Origin: Sphingobium sufflavum
Lineage (GTDB): Bacteria > Pseudomonadota > Alphaproteobacteria > Sphingomonadales > Sphingomonadaceae
DNA length: 64,000 bases
Reading direction: 5' to 3'
Assembly: GCF_021403115.1 (NCBI RefSeq)
Contig: NZ_JAJSSH010000009.1
Location: forward strand, 154,595-218,594
The notes under the pieces were generated by a model. That model was not told where the DNA came from and did no database searches. It saw only the letters and a program-made list of their open reading frames with translations. The position numbers were made by a program, and so were the translations under genes. Positions 16,927 through 26,295 of the stretch are shown here, one piece after another. Every line of letters begins with the position of its first letter. The first letter of the stretch is position 1.

Positions 16927-19900
16927 TCAGCCGCCCGGCGGTATGCGCAGGTCGAGCGTCACGGGAAACTCACCCGCCCTTTCTTCTGACGGCATGTCGA
17001 CCGGACCAGGCGTATGACCATAATCCTGGAACCGCGCCTTGCGCCGCGCCTCCGCCTCATATTCATTGACCGGCACGATGTCATAATTGCGCCCGCCCGG
17101 ATGGGCGACATGATAAACGCAGCCACCCAGGGACCGCCCGCTCCAGCTATCCAGCACATCGAAGGTCAGCGGCGCATTCGCCTTGAGATAGGGATGCAGG
17201 CAGTTGGCCGGTTCCCACGCCTTGTAACGAATGCCCGCCACGCCCTCGCCGGGAGTGGCGGTGGCCTGCATCGGCACGCGCCGGCCGTTACAGGCGATGA
17301 CGTGCCGCCCAGCGACAAGGCCGGTGGCGCGCACCTGCACCCGCTCGGTGCTGCTGTCCACATAGCGAACAGTGCCGCCGATGGCCCCGGTCTCGCCCAA
17401 CACGTTCCAGGGTTCCAGCGCATGGGCGATTTCGAGGGTGACTCCACCCGCCTCAATCGTGCCATGCACGGGGAAACGGAACTGGCGCTGCGCCTCGAAC
17501 CAGGCTGGGTCGAAATCATACCCAGCCTGCCGCAGATCGGCGAGCACGTCGAGGAAATCGGCCCACACATAATGGGGCAACAGGAAGCGATCGTGCAGCG
17601 ACGTGCCCCAGCGGACAAGACGCCCCTGCTGCGGATCGCGCCAGAACCAGGCCACCAGCGCACGCAGCAGCAATTGCTGCGCCACGCTCATCTGCGCGTC
17701 TGGCGGCATCTCGAACCCGCGAAATTCGACGAGGCCAAGACGGCCGGTCGGGCCATCGGGCGAGAACAGCTTGTCGATACAGATTTCGGTGCGATGCGTG
17801 TTGCCGGTGGTATCGACCAGCAGGTTGCGCATCAGCCGGTCGAGCTTCCAAGGCGGTAATTCACCAACCTCGGGACCAGGGATCTGCGCCAGCGCGATCT
17901 CCAACTCATACAGGCTGTCATGCCGTGCCTCGTCGATGCGGGGCGCCTGGCTGGTCGGACCGATAAATAGGCCGGAGAAGAGGTAACTGAGCGAGGGGTG
18001 ACGCTGCCAGAAAAGCACGAGGCTCTTGAGCATGTCCGCACGGCGGATGAAGGGCGAATCGAGCAGTGTCGGCCCACCCATGACGAGGTGATTGCCGCCT
18101 CCTGTGCCGATGGATCGGCCATCCACCATGAACTTGTCGGCGGTCAGGCCGACCTGCCGCGCTTCCTCATACAGGATCGTGGTGATCTCCACCGACTCGC
18201 GCCATGTCGTCGCGGGATGGATGTTGACCTCTATCACGCCGGGGTCGGGCGTAATCTTGAAGACGCGCAGCCGCGGGTCGGGTGGCGGCGGATAGCCCTC
18301 GATACGGACCGGAATACCGGTCTTCTCGGCAGTCGCCTCAATCTCCGCGACCAGTTCCAGAAAATCGTCGAGCGTCTCCACCGGCGGGATGAAGATGGAG
18401 AGATAGCCCTCGCGCGGTTCCACGGTGATAGCGGTGCGGACCGCGCCGTCGATGATGCGCTGCTCGACCCGCTCCTGCGCGTCATGGCCACCTTCCGCCG
18501 CCTCGACACGCTCGGACCGTTGCTCCCTTTCGCGAGGAGAGTGGGCCTCCGCATCGCGTTGCCCCCGGAAATCGGCCAGCGGCTCCCGCGCTTCGCTGGT
18601 ATCGCGGGCATGGATATAGGGGAAATCGGACGGCGGCACATAGGGCAGCGATCCCAGCGGCAGGCGATAGCCCAACGCACTGTCGCCCGGCACCGCGAAC
18701 AGGACGCCGCGGCGCACCTTCCACTTCTCGCTCTTCCAACGGGGCACCGCCGCCACCTTGCTGTTCCACCGCTGGATAGGCAGGACATAGCCGACCGGAT
18801 TGGAGAGGCCGCGCTCGAACGCGCGCACAATGCGGCTGCGTTCCTCCGGGTCGTCTATCTTGGGATCGGTAGGGGAGACATTGTCGGGCAGTTCGGCTTC
18901 CTTGACCGACCAGCTCAACGCATCCTCATAAACGGCATCGACATAGTCCGTCTCGACGCCCAGCGCCTGCGCCGTCGCGATCAGAAACTCCCGCGCGACA
19001 GCGACGCTGAGTTCCGGGCCGGCGGCCGCCTGATCCCCGTTCTTTGGCGGCAGGACCGATCCGGCGATCAGGCTCTGGTCGCGCCACACCGGCACGCCGT
19101 CGGTGCGCCAGTACAGCGAATAACCCCAGCGCGGCAGGCTCTCACCCGGATACCATTTGCCCTGCCCATGGTGGAGCAAGGCACCCGGCGCAAAGCGTTC
19201 GCGCAGGCGGCGGATCAACTGGTCGGCGTAGAGCGCCTTGGTCGGGCCGACCGCATCGCCGTTCCATTCGGGCGCTTCCGGGTCATCCGCAGCGACGAAG
19301 GTCGGTTCTCCGCCCGTCGTCAGCCGCACATCCTGCGCGATCAGGTCGGCCTCCACCCGGTCGCCCAAGGCGAGCAGCGCCTCCCAACGGCTGTCGGTGA
19401 AAGGCTTGGTGATCCGCACCGCCTCGGCAATGCGGGATACGGACATCTCAAACTCGAAATTGACTTCCGCATAGTCGGCAACGCCGGTAATGGGCGCGGC
19501 GGAACGATAGTGCGGCGTCGCGGCGAGCGGGATATGCCCCTCCCCCGCAAACATGCCGGACGTGGCGTCGAGCGCGATCCAGCCCGCGCCCGGCACATAG
19601 GCTTCCGCCCAGGCGTGGAGATCGCACACGTCCTGCGTCACGCCCTTGGGGCCTTCCACCGGCTCCACATCCGCCACTAGCTGGATCGAATAGCCGGACA
19701 CAAAGCGCGCGGCGAAACCGAGACGGCGCAGAAGCTGGACGAGTAACCAGGCAGAATCGCGGCAGGATCCGGTGCCGACCTCCAGAGTCTCCTCCGGCGT
19801 CTGCACGCCCGTCTCCATGCGGATGACATAGCCGATATATTGCTGGACCCGGCTGTTCACATGGACAAGGAAATCCACCGTTCGCCCCCGGAAACCGGCC

Positions 19901-20298
19901 ATTTCGGCGACCAGCGCGTCGAAACGCGCACCCTGCGGCTCCAGCCCATGATAAGCGGCCAGATCGGACGCGATCACCTCGTCATAGGCGAAGGGATAAT
20001 CCTCCGCGTAAGGCTCCACGAAGAAATCGAACGGATTGATAACCGCCATGTCGGCCAGCAGGTCGACCTCGATCGAAAAATGATCGACCGGATCGGGGAA
20101 GACCACCCGCGCCAGCCAGTTGCCATGCGGGTCCTGCTGCCAGTTCAGGAAATGGTTCGCAGGCTCTATCTTGAGCGCATAATTGGGGATTTTCGTGCGG
20201 CTGTGCGGCGCGGGCCGCAGGCGAATGACCTGTGGGCCAAGCCGGATAAGCCGGTCATAGCGGTAGGCCGTCTTGTGGTGCAACGCGGCTGTAATCAT
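16927..20298 (-). CDS. Transglutaminase-like protein fused to DUF2126
   Basis: A 1,123-residue three-part protein. Residues 1-90 are a bacterial transglutaminase N domain ([19 protein letters not shown]). The transglutaminase core follows, with catalytic Cys in [12 protein letters not shown] and His and Asp in [19 protein letters not shown]. From about residue 330 comes DUF2126 ([19 protein letters not shown], ending [15 protein letters not shown]). The family may act on cyanophycin-like or other peptide polymers, but that is not settled. ATG 20298 is chosen; a TTG at 20328 adds ten residues. The usual partner genes (alpha-E and circularly permuted ATP-grasp proteins) are absent. Confidence 0.88.
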   Translation of the reverse strand: MITAALHHKTAYRYDRLIRLGPQVIRLRPAPHSRTKIPNYALKIEPANHFLNWQQDPHGNWLARVVFPDPVDHFSIEVDLLADMAVINPFDFFVEPYAEDYPFAYDEVIASDLAAYHGLEPQGARFDALVAEMAGFRGRTVDFLVHVNSRVQQYIGYVIRMETGVQTPEETLEVGTGSCRDSAWLLVQLLRRLGFAARFVSGYSIQLVADVEPVEGPKGVTQDVCDLHAWAEAYVPGAGWIALDATSGMFAGEGHIPLAATPHYRSAAPITGVADYAEVNFEFEMSVSRIAEAVRITKPFTDSRWEALLALGDRVEADLIAQDVRLTTGGEPTFVAADDPEAPEWNGDAVGPTKALYADQLIRRLRERFAPGALLHHGQGKWYPGESLPRWGYSLYWRTDGVPVWRDQSLIAGSVLPPKNGDQAAAGPELSVAVAREFLIATAQALGVETDYVDAVYEDALSWSVKEAELPDNVSPTDPKIDDPEERSRIVRAFERGLSNPVGYVLPIQRWNSKVAAVPRWKSEKWKVRRGVLFAVPGDSALGYRLPLGSLPYVPPSDFPYIHARDTSEAREPLADFRGQRDAEAHSPREREQRSERVEAAEGGHDAQERVEQRIIDGAVRTAITVEPREGYLSIFIPPVETLDDFLELVAEIEATAEKTGIPVRIEGYPPPPDPRLRVFKITPDPGVIEVNIHPATTWRESVEITTILYEEARQVGLTADKFMVDGRSIGTGGGNHLVMGGPTLLDSPFIRRADMLKSLVLFWQRHPSLSYLFSGLFIGPTSQAPRIDEARHDSLYELEIALAQIPGPEVGELPPWKLDRLMRNLLVDTTGNTHRTEICIDKLFSPDGPTGRLGLVEFRGFEMPPDAQMSVAQQLLLRALVAWFWRDPQQGRLVRWGTSLHDRFLLPHYVWADFLDVLADLRQAGYDFDPAWFEAQRQFRFPVHGTIEAGGVTLEIAHALEPWNVLGETGAIGGTVRYVDSSTERVQVRATGLVAGRHVIACNGRRVPMQATATPGEGVAGIRYKAWEPANCLHPYLKANAPLTFDVLDSWSGRSLGGCVYHVAHPGGRNYDIVPVNEYEAEARRKARFQDYGHTPGPVDMPSEERAGEFPVTLDLRIPPGG

Positions 20299-20372
20299 AT
20301 CCGCATCAAACGGCGATCCTTGTTGCAATGCAACACAAATCTGCGGCTACCTGAAATGGGCCGTCATTCGCC

Positions 20373-21062
20373 CTATCCCATACGCCGCCCTGCCCAGATG
20401 ACCCGGCCGACGATCGCCACGCTGTCCGGGTCTACATCGTCCCAGTCCGGGTAGGCGGGATTATCGCTACGCACAGAGAAACGGTCACGGCGCAGCGTCA
20501 TGGCGACCCGCTTCACCATCAGTGCATCGTCGAGGCGCAGCACATATATGCCATCGCGCAGCCGGTCCGCGCCATCACTGCGATCCACCATGATATCGTC
20601 GCCGTGACCCAGCGTCGGGGCCATCGACTCGCCGTCGACACGAATGATCGACAGGCTGTCGGGCCGCCCGCCCAGATCGCGCAACCAACGCGGGCTGAAC
20701 GCAATGGCGTCCGCCGCCGCTTCATCTTCATCCAGCGACCCAGCCCCTGCCGACGCGCCGAGCGGCAGGCGGGGCACGACCACCAATTCCCGACCGGGAG
20801 GATATTTCCTATTTCCGGCGGTGAGCGCAGGCCGGACCGCAGGCACCCCCCCGTCCCTTCCCCCCAGCAGGCTCTCCTCCACGCCTAGGAAACGCGCGAT
20901 CCTGCGGCGATCCTCCTCATCCAGCTTTCGCGGCGTACCCCGCTTAACATATTGCTGAATATAAGCAGAATTGCGCCCCAGCAGTGCTGACAGGGCACCA
21001 TAGCTGGTCCCTTTCTCGCGGATCAGCCGGTCCAGCACGTCGCGGGGCGATGTGTCATCCAT
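20373..21062 (-). CDS. S24-family repressor with N-terminal helix-turn-helix
   Basis: A 229-residue LexA/CI-like regulator. The first 65 residues resemble a lambda-type DNA-binding domain (SYGALSALLGRNSAYIQQYV). The C-terminal S24 peptidase fold carries Ser146 (VDGESMAPTL) and Lys184 (ALMVKRVAM), the catalytic dyad. A possible Ala-Gly cleavage point lies in GASAGAGSL (residues 102-110). It is similar in form to prophage C2-type repressors, but no phage genes are nearby. It faces two small genes across a 96-base gap loaded with operator-like repeats, so it likely regulates itself and them. Confidence 0.85.
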   Translation of the reverse strand: MDDTSPRDVLDRLIREKGTSYGALSALLGRNSAYIQQYVKRGTPRKLDEEDRRRIARFLGVEESLLGGRDGGVPAVRPALTAGNRKYPPGRELVVVPRLPLGASAGAGSLDEDEAAADAIAFSPRWLRDLGGRPDSLSIIRVDGESMAPTLGHGDDIMVDRSDGADRLRDGIYVLRLDDALMVKRVAMTLRRDRFSVRSDNPAYPDWDDVDPDSVAIVGRVIWAGRRMG

Positions 21063-21073
21063 AATGGAACATA

Positions 21074-21104
21074 TAGGATAGGATTTTTCCTAGACAAGTA
21101 GGAT
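21074..21104. promoter_or_regulatory. TAGGAT operator cluster
   Basis: TAGGAT occurs at 21074-21079, 21079-21084 and 21099-21104, and an inverted TCCTA at 21088-21092 pairs with the second copy (TAGGA-TTTT-TCCTA). All lie within 42 bases of the repressor start. Repeats of one hexamer in both orientations next to a repressor gene suggest its own operator. Confidence 0.5.
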
Positions 21105-21112
21105 TTGATAGA

Positions 21113-21127
21113 GAACAAAAAAGGAAC
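21113..21127 (+). promoter_or_regulatory. Alphaproteobacterial SOS (LexA) box
   Basis: GAAC, seven bases (AAAAAAG), then GAAC: an exact match to the direct-repeat GAAC-N7-GAAC box bound by LexA in many alphaproteobacteria. It lies 31 bases before the start at 21159 and 50 bases before the start of the S24 gene on the other strand. LexA itself is not in the window. Confidence 0.6.
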
Positions 21128-21158
21128 ATTTTGATTCGAGCGAACGGAGGCGCGCGCC

Positions 21159-21401
21159 ATGACCATCTTGAGAACCGTCGAAATCTTCCTGCGACAGACG
21201 GGCATGGCGCCGACCCGTTTCGGGCGGGAAGCGGTGCGCGATCCCCGCATCGTGCTGGACATGCGCAACGGGCGGGAACCGTCGGAACGCATGTGCCGCC
21301 GCCTGCGCCACTTCATCGCCACCCATGGCGACTGGCAACCGCCGGTGCGGACAGCCGTCCGAAAGGCCACGCCCATCCAGAATCAGGGAGCACAGGCATG
21401 A
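21159..21401 (+). CDS. Small unknown protein, possible DNA-binding fold
   Basis: An 80-residue basic protein (MTILRTVEIFLRQTGM...). The segment PTRFGREAVRDPRIVLDMRN followed by GREPSERMCRRLRHFI is helical and Arg-rich, with the spacing of a short helix-turn-helix, but I do not recognise a named family. It follows a good ribosome site (ACGGAGG) and overlaps the next gene by four bases (ATGA). Divergent from the S24 repressor and downstream of the SOS box. Confidence 0.75.
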   Translation: MTILRTVEIFLRQTGMAPTRFGREAVRDPRIVLDMRNGREPSERMCRRLRHFIATHGDWQPPVRTAVRKATPIQNQGAQA

Positions 21402-21799
21402 ACGCGCGCGCAATCTTCCCGGCGACAAAGATGAAAGCCTATCGTCTCGCTCGCCGCAACGACGCGATCAAGCCCAGTTCGCCCCGCCCGATGCGCCGCG
21501 ATTGCCATGGCCGCCTGCTGACCGCGCTGGTCGAAATGGCGGGACCGGGCAGCGAAACGATCGACAGCCACATCACCGGATGGGCCAGCGCCACGTTCGT
21601 CGGTGCGCGCCATGGTGTGACACTGGTGATTCGGGGGGATAATGTGGAGGTCCGCGCCGCGGCGCTGCGCCAGTCCCTGCCGGACGCGGAATTCGCCCTG
21701 GCCGGTCATATCGTCGCCGACCTGTCCGTCGATCATTGTAGTGCGGACGACGATGTCTGGTTGCTGACACTCTCCATCCTCACCATCGAAGCATGGTGA
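21398..21799 (+). CDS. Hypothetical protein coupled to the gene at 21159
   Basis: A 133-residue protein of unknown family. ATG 21398 is chosen because it overlaps the stop of the upstream gene (ATGA). It opens with a basic stretch (FPATKMKAYRLARRNDAIK) and has a more structured second half: HITGWASATFVGARHGVTL, LRQSLPDAEFALAGHIVADL and DVWLLTLSILTIEAW at the very end. No signal peptide or membrane helix. Being in a two-gene unit behind a damage-type box, it may be part of a stress response; that is inference. Confidence 0.72.
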   Translation: MNARAIFPATKMKAYRLARRNDAIKPSSPRPMRRDCHGRLLTALVEMAGPGSETIDSHITGWASATFVGARHGVTLVIRGDNVEVRAAALRQSLPDAEFALAGHIVADLSVDHCSADDDVWLLTLSILTIEAW

Positions 21800-21811
21800 G
21801 GCGACGAAAGG

Positions 21812-22894
21812 TCAGCGCGCCTTGGCCGACAATTTCCGCAGCGTTTCGAGTGCCGCATTAAGCGCGACATCCACTTCCGGCGCGACATCCCGCTCGTCAT
21901 CGGCAGGGGGCAACGCCTCGACAGCGGTCGTAATCGGCGTGACGGGATAGCCGGTCAGGCTTTCCTCGACACGGTCCATCGCATTGGCCGCATCGCGCAG
22001 GGCAACCCGCTGGGCCACGCCCTGTTCGAAACGGTCTACCAGCGACAGCAGCGAGGGCGGGCCGGGCGTTGCACTATCGGATGCCGGGGCAGCGCTCGCC
22101 ACGAAGGGCGCTGTCACCGACGGGACCGGAGCCGCCACAGGCGCCGAAACAGGATTATCGCCTTGCGCCTTCGCCTCACGCTCGGCCAGCAGGCCCCGCA
22201 CCCAGCTCAAATCCGAATCGCTCAGCGGCGCGGGGGAGCGGGGCAGCGGGCGGGGGCGATCCTCGCTGGTGGTATCGCGAATCGGGGAAGCGCAGGGCGG
22301 GACCGGGGGTGGCGGAGCCACATCCGGTCCCGCGTCGAGGACGGTGAGTTCGGTGACGCCCGGCAGATCACGGCTGACGACCAGCGGCGCGCGCGGCGGC
22401 GCGTCCGGATGCATGTCCCGGCGATTGCGGGCGAGAAAGTCGATGGGCACGGCCGCTTCGCGCTTGCTGCGCAAGACCGGACCGCGCGACAACGGCGCGG
22501 GATAGCTATCCAGGCCGCCGTCACCGCCACGGGCAAGGCGTGCCAGATGATGCAGTCCGAGGCTTCGCGTCCAACCCATGATGCCATTCCCTTTCATGCC
22601 CGGTCCAACACCCGCGATTCGCACCGCGCCGCCGTCGTCATCCCGGCCCGCCACGATGACCGCCGCGATGGCGGCCCCGATCAGGGCCAGAACGATCCGC
22701 ACGGGCCACCCGATGGGGGGCGCCAGCACGGGCAAAAGCTCGGAAAGTCCGATGGACGCGAGGATGAGTTCGACCAGCTCGACCGGCACCGCGATCAGGC
22801 AGGTCACTGTGACCAGACCCGCAATCGTGGCGCTTTTGAGCCTGTTTCGTTCCCTGCCTTGCGCCCTGAGGCGCTGATGAACTGACATGTCCAT
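21812..22894 (-). CDS. Hypothetical membrane protein with Pro/Ala-rich tail
   Basis: A 360-residue protein with a basic N-terminus (HQRLRAQGRERNRLKS), two membrane helices (about residues 24-45 and 50-82), and a long cytoplasmic low-complexity region rich in Pro, Ala and Asp. A short helical end, NAALETLRKLSAKAR, closes it. It starts 12 bases after the glycosyltransferase gene stop on the same strand and may share its transcript. No family recognised. Confidence 0.7.
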   Translation of the reverse strand: MDMSVHQRLRAQGRERNRLKSATIAGLVTVTCLIAVPVELVELILASIGLSELLPVLAPPIGWPVRIVLALIGAAIAAVIVAGRDDDGGAVRIAGVGPGMKGNGIMGWTRSLGLHHLARLARGGDGGLDSYPAPLSRGPVLRSKREAAVPIDFLARNRRDMHPDAPPRAPLVVSRDLPGVTELTVLDAGPDVAPPPPVPPCASPIRDTTSEDRPRPLPRSPAPLSDSDLSWVRGLLAEREAKAQGDNPVSAPVAAPVPSVTAPFVASAAPASDSATPGPPSLLSLVDRFEQGVAQRVALRDAANAMDRVEESLTGYPVTPITTAVEALPPADDERDVAPEVDVALNAALETLRKLSAKAR

Positions 22895-22906
22895 CCCGAC
22901 GCTCCC

Positions 22907-24121
22907 TCAGCTTTCCAGCACCCTGCCTAGCAGGCGATGGTAAACAGGTTCGTAACGCAGGATATTGGTCGCCCAGTCGCGTTCCTGCTCGACAAAGCGG
23001 CGGGCGGTGATGCGGCGGGCATCCCATCCCTCCCGCGCGGACAGCAACCCGGCGATGGCGCGGGCGGCGGCGGGCGGATCATCGGGCGGGAACAGCGTGC
23101 CGGTGTCGCCGTCGCGGATCAGCTCGCGATGACCACCCACGGATGACGCCGCAACCAGCCGCCCCTGCGCCATCGCCTCCAGCGGCTTCAGCGGCGTGAC
23201 CAGTTCGGTCAGGCGCATCGCCTTGCGCGGATAGGCCAGCACGTCGATCAGGCTGTAATAGCGTTCGACCTCCTCATGCGGGACGCGGCCGACGAAATGG
23301 ATGGCGTGGGCGACCGGCGACGCGGCGGCCTGCACACGCAGCGCATCTTCACGCGGACCGCCACCGACCAGGAGGAGCCGCGCCATGGGTCGTTTTGCCA
23401 ACAGATGGGGCATGGCGGCGATCAGATCGTCCAGCCCCTCATAATCATAGAAGCTGCCGATGAAGCCCACTACGTCCGCCCCGTCGAGGCCGAGACGGGT
23501 GCGAAGCGCGGCATCGGGCGCGGCGGGCGATCCGAACACGCCCATGTCGACGCCATTGGGCGACACGATGATCTTGTCCCCTGCCACCCCCCGTTTGATG
23601 AGGTCGCCGCGCAACCCTTCGCAGATCACGGCCAGCGCATCGGCCCGGCGGACGGCATGGCTTTCCAGCGCGCGGGTGACGCGATAGCGAAGCGACCCCT
23701 GATGATCCGTGCCGTTGCCGACTGCGGCATCCTCCCAGAAGGCGCGGATCTCATAGAGGAAGGGGATTCGGTGCCGCCGGGCGACCGGCAAGGCGGCGAG
23801 CGCGCTCAGCACCGGCGAATGGGCGTGGATCAGGTCCGGCTGCCAGTCGCGTACAGCGGCGGCGATGCCGCGCGACAGGGCGCGAATGTCCTGCCACTCC
23901 CGGATCGGGCCGATGCGGCTGGTCGCCACGCTGGGCACGCGCCGGAACGTCAGGCCCTCCACCGTCTCCTCCGCCGGACCAGACAGGACATGGCGACCGC
24001 CCGTGATCCCCATCACCTGCCACCCGCGCGCCTGCTGCGCCTTCAGGATCGCACGGGTGCGAAAGGTATAGCCGCTGTGCAGCGGCAGGCTGTGGTCGAG
24101 GATGTGCAGGATACGGGTCAT
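22907..24121 (-). CDS. Exosortase-A-associated glycosyltransferase
   Basis: A 404-residue GT4-type (GT-B fold) glycosyltransferase. It begins TRILHILDHSLPLHSGYTFR, the hallmark of the Daro_2409-type family tied to exosortase A systems (TIGR04063), and contains FLYEIRAFWEDAAV, NGVDMGVF, GFIGSFYDYEGLDDLI and the EX7E-type region PLKPLEAMAQGRLVAAS. Start ATG 24121 follows AAGGTGTGACC; an upstream ATG at 24142 would add seven residues. It is divergent from the O-ligase gene group and probably builds an extracellular polysaccharide or glycan. Confidence 0.88.
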   Translation of the reverse strand: MTRILHILDHSLPLHSGYTFRTRAILKAQQARGWQVMGITGGRHVLSGPAEETVEGLTFRRVPSVATSRIGPIREWQDIRALSRGIAAAVRDWQPDLIHAHSPVLSALAALPVARRHRIPFLYEIRAFWEDAAVGNGTDHQGSLRYRVTRALESHAVRRADALAVICEGLRGDLIKRGVAGDKIIVSPNGVDMGVFGSPAAPDAALRTRLGLDGADVVGFIGSFYDYEGLDDLIAAMPHLLAKRPMARLLLVGGGPREDALRVQAAASPVAHAIHFVGRVPHEEVERYYSLIDVLAYPRKAMRLTELVTPLKPLEAMAQGRLVAASSVGGHRELIRDGDTGTLFPPDDPPAAARAIAGLLSAREGWDARRITARRFVEQERDWATNILRYEPVYHRLLGRVLES

Positions 24122-24142
24122 GGTCACACCTTGTGCCATCAA

Positions 24143-24164
24143 GGGTTTAACGTGACGTCAACCC
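24143..24164. promoter_or_regulatory. Dyad in divergent promoter region
   Basis: GGGTT and AACCC bracket the perfect palindrome TGACGTCA in the 139-base gap between the glycosyltransferase gene and the small gene at 24261. The place is right for a regulator shared by both units. No promoter elements are clear. Confidence 0.3.
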
Positions 24165-24260
24165 GACCCCATTAGGCAGGGAGCGCGCATCGGCAGGGAC
24201 GATGCGTGGCGAAGCGACATCGGTGAAGAGACACGGGCAAGGGACCATGAGCGAAGGGAC

Positions 24261-24428
24261 ATGATCGACAATCTGACCCTTCTTCTCAGCCATGGTCTGA
24301 TCCTGCTGACCTGCTGGCGGCTGCTGTCGCGCGCCGACCTGGACACCGACCGGCCGGACCCGGATCGCGGACTTTTCCGTCCCCGCTCCGCGTCCGCGGA
24401 TACCCGCCGGGACGCAGGCGATGCGTGA
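24261..24428 (+). CDS. Small membrane protein upstream of O-ligase
   Basis: A 55-residue gene. It begins MIDNLTLLLSHGLILLTCWR, a single membrane helix, then a hydrophilic tail rich in Asp and Arg (DLDTDRPDPDRG). A strong ribosome site (GAAGGGAC) precedes ATG 24261. It overlaps the O-ligase start by eight bases (ATGCGTGA), so the two are coupled. Likely a small accessory protein of the glycan system; no family name is known to me. Confidence 0.72.
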   Translation: MIDNLTLLLSHGLILLTCWRLLSRADLDTDRPDPDRGLFRPRSASADTRRDAGDA

Positions 24429-25788
24429 TCTCGTCTTCATCGCCTTTCTCGCCGCCCTGTTCGGACTGGGCGCCAAGCGGCCGTTCATCCTGATCCTGAC
24501 CTATGCCTATATCGACATCGTCTCACCGCAGCGGCTGACCTATTTCCTGCTCAACGCCATCCCCATCTCGCTGCTGGCCTTTGTCGCCTCCGTGGGAGCG
24601 TGGATCATCTTCGATGACAAGGCGGATACGCGGCTGTCCTCCCGGCAATTCCTGCTGGGGCTGCTGCTGCTCTATTGCGGGATCACCACGGTCAACGCCG
24701 ACTTCCCGCTCGACGCCGCCGACAAGTGGAGCTGGGTTTGGAAGGCGCTGGTCTTCGCCATCTTCCTCCCCCTCACCCTGCGCACCCGGCTGCGCATCGA
24801 GGCGCTCAGCCTCGTCATGGTGCTGTCGGCCAGTGCGATCATCATCAACGGCGGGATCAAGACGGCGCTGTCGGGCGGCGGTTATGGCGTGCTGAACCTG
24901 ATGGTCGACAATAATGCGGGCATGTATGAAGGCTCGATCATCTCCACGGTCGCCATCTGCATCATACCGCTGATCCTCTATCTGGCGAACTATGGCACCA
25001 TCTTTCGTCCCGACTGGCGGGTAAAGCTGTTCGCCTATGGCTTCTGCCTCGCCTGCCTGCTGATCCCGATCGGCACGGAAGCGCGCACTGGCCTGATCTG
25101 CGCCGCGATCCTGGGCGGCCTGATGTTCCTGAACGTGAAGCGCAAGATGCTCTATGCGACAGGCGGCTTCATCGCCCTGCTGTGCGCCATCCCGTTCCTG
25201 CCCGCCAGCTTCACCAGCCGCATGGACACCATCTCCAACTATCAGGGCGACCAGAGCGCATCGACCCGCGTCGCCGTGTGGAAATGGACCCTCGACTATG
25301 TAAAGGAGCATCCGTTCGGTGGCGGCTTCGACGCCTATCGCTCCAACAGTTTCGAATATCAGACGGTCAAGAATGTGACCGACCAGAACGGCAATGTCAC
25401 GGTCGAACGCAAGACCGTGGTGGACAAGGCCCGCGCCTATCACTCCAGCTATTTCGAGATGCTGGGCGAACAGGGCTATCTGGGCATGCTGCTCTGGCTG
25501 GTGCTGCATTTCGGCACGATGCTGCGCACCGAACAGGTGCGCCGTCGCTATCGCCACACGACCGACCCGGACAAGCTGTGGATCGCCCCCTATGCGCAGG
25601 CGATGAGCCAGGGGCACCTCATCTACATGATCGGCTCCCTGTTCGTCGGTATCGCTTTCCAGCCTTTCGTCTTCATGCTGATGGCGCTCCAGATCGGGCT
25701 GAGCACCTATGTAAAGCGGCTGGAGAAGGCTGGCGACTGGCAGCCGATGGTGACGGTGCAAAAGGGTCGGGCGATGGTGGCTGCCTGA
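24421..25788 (+). CDS. O-glycosylation ligase, exosortase-A-associated
   Basis: A 455-residue polytopic membrane protein with about ten helices, similar to the putative O-ligase family TIGR03097 found with exosortase A. Marks are the N-terminal LGAKRPFILILTYAYIDIVS, SPQRLTYFLLNAIP, the long periplasmic loop (about residues 275-345) with STRVAVWKWTLDYVKEHPFG, and AYHSSYFEMLGEQGYLGMLL (O-antigen ligase Wzy/WaaL-like core). It would join or transfer glycan chains across the inner membrane. No xrtA or PEP-CTERM gene is visible in the window. Confidence 0.88.
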   Translation: MRDLVFIAFLAALFGLGAKRPFILILTYAYIDIVSPQRLTYFLLNAIPISLLAFVASVGAWIIFDDKADTRLSSRQFLLGLLLLYCGITTVNADFPLDAADKWSWVWKALVFAIFLPLTLRTRLRIEALSLVMVLSASAIIINGGIKTALSGGGYGVLNLMVDNNAGMYEGSIISTVAICIIPLILYLANYGTIFRPDWRVKLFAYGFCLACLLIPIGTEARTGLICAAILGGLMFLNVKRKMLYATGGFIALLCAIPFLPASFTSRMDTISNYQGDQSASTRVAVWKWTLDYVKEHPFGGGFDAYRSNSFEYQTVKNVTDQNGNVTVERKTVVDKARAYHSSYFEMLGEQGYLGMLLWLVLHFGTMLRTEQVRRRYRHTTDPDKLWIAPYAQAMSQGHLIYMIGSLFVGIAFQPFVFMLMALQIGLSTYVKRLEKAGDWQPMVTVQKGRAMVAA

Positions 25789-25820
25789 GGAAAACTTGGG
25801 CAGATTCTTGGCATCCCGCC

Positions 25821-25913
25821 GTTCGTCATGAGCTTGTCGAAGGACTGCACTTTTCCTTCGAACGGAAGCCAAAGGAAAATGAACGGTCCTTCGACACCGT
25901 CACGACAAACGGG
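25821..25913. repeat. REP-like element, copy B
   Basis: Two arms (25821-25848 and 25884-25913) face each other and share the CCTTCGACAxxxTCAxGAC pattern with copy A at 2719. The arms are about 36 bases apart. The element sits in the 155-base gap between the O-ligase gene and the minus-strand gene at 25944, a convergent junction. Confidence 0.7.
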
Positions 25914-25943
25914 TTTCCGGCAACTCACGGACACTTCCGCCCG

Positions 25944-26291
25944 TTACCGACCCCCTGCAACCCCCAGCCGCTCCAGCCACGCCGCCGCCTGTTTCGGTTC
26001 CCCCGGCGCGCTAGGCGCCACCGGGCCACGCGACTTTTCGAACTCTGCATGGAGGTCAAACGGCTCCAGCCCCAGTTGATCACGCATCGCGTCAATCTCC
26101 TCGCCCAGATCGCACAGCGCCGTCACGACCGGCGCGACTTTCGCCCGCGCAGCCTTGTCCCTGCTATGATCGAACAGGCCCCAGACGCCGGCCGCGGTGC
26201 TTTGCAGCGCCGCGATCAGGGCCTCGCGATACTCCGTCTCCAGTTCCGCCCGGCGGGTGTCGAGACGTTCGAGGCGGTCGGCTCTGGCCAT
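25944..26291 (-). CDS. Hypothetical coiled-coil protein
   Basis: A 115-residue soluble protein with an N-terminal coiled coil (ARADRLERLDTRRAELETEY), a central GVWGLFDHSRDK and a Pro-rich end. It starts four bases after the transaldolase stop on the same strand, so it is probably co-translated. I know it only as a recurrent hypothetical protein next to alphaproteobacterial genes; no function proposed. Confidence 0.72.
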   Translation of the reverse strand: MARADRLERLDTRRAELETEYREALIAALQSTAAGVWGLFDHSRDKAARAKVAPVVTALCDLGEEIDAMRDQLGLEPFDLHAEFEKSRGPVAPSAPGEPKQAAAWLERLGVAGGR

Positions 26292-26295
26292 GGAA

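Noticed and set aside
17998..19680. Plus-strand frame of 560 codons within the transglutaminase gene
   Set aside because: It is antisense to a gene with a clear catalytic triad and DUF2126; the translation has no recognisable domain.
20373..21799. Prophage remnant suggested by the C2-like repressor
   Set aside because: No integrase, attachment repeat, tRNA or structural gene is near; neighbours are chromosomal.
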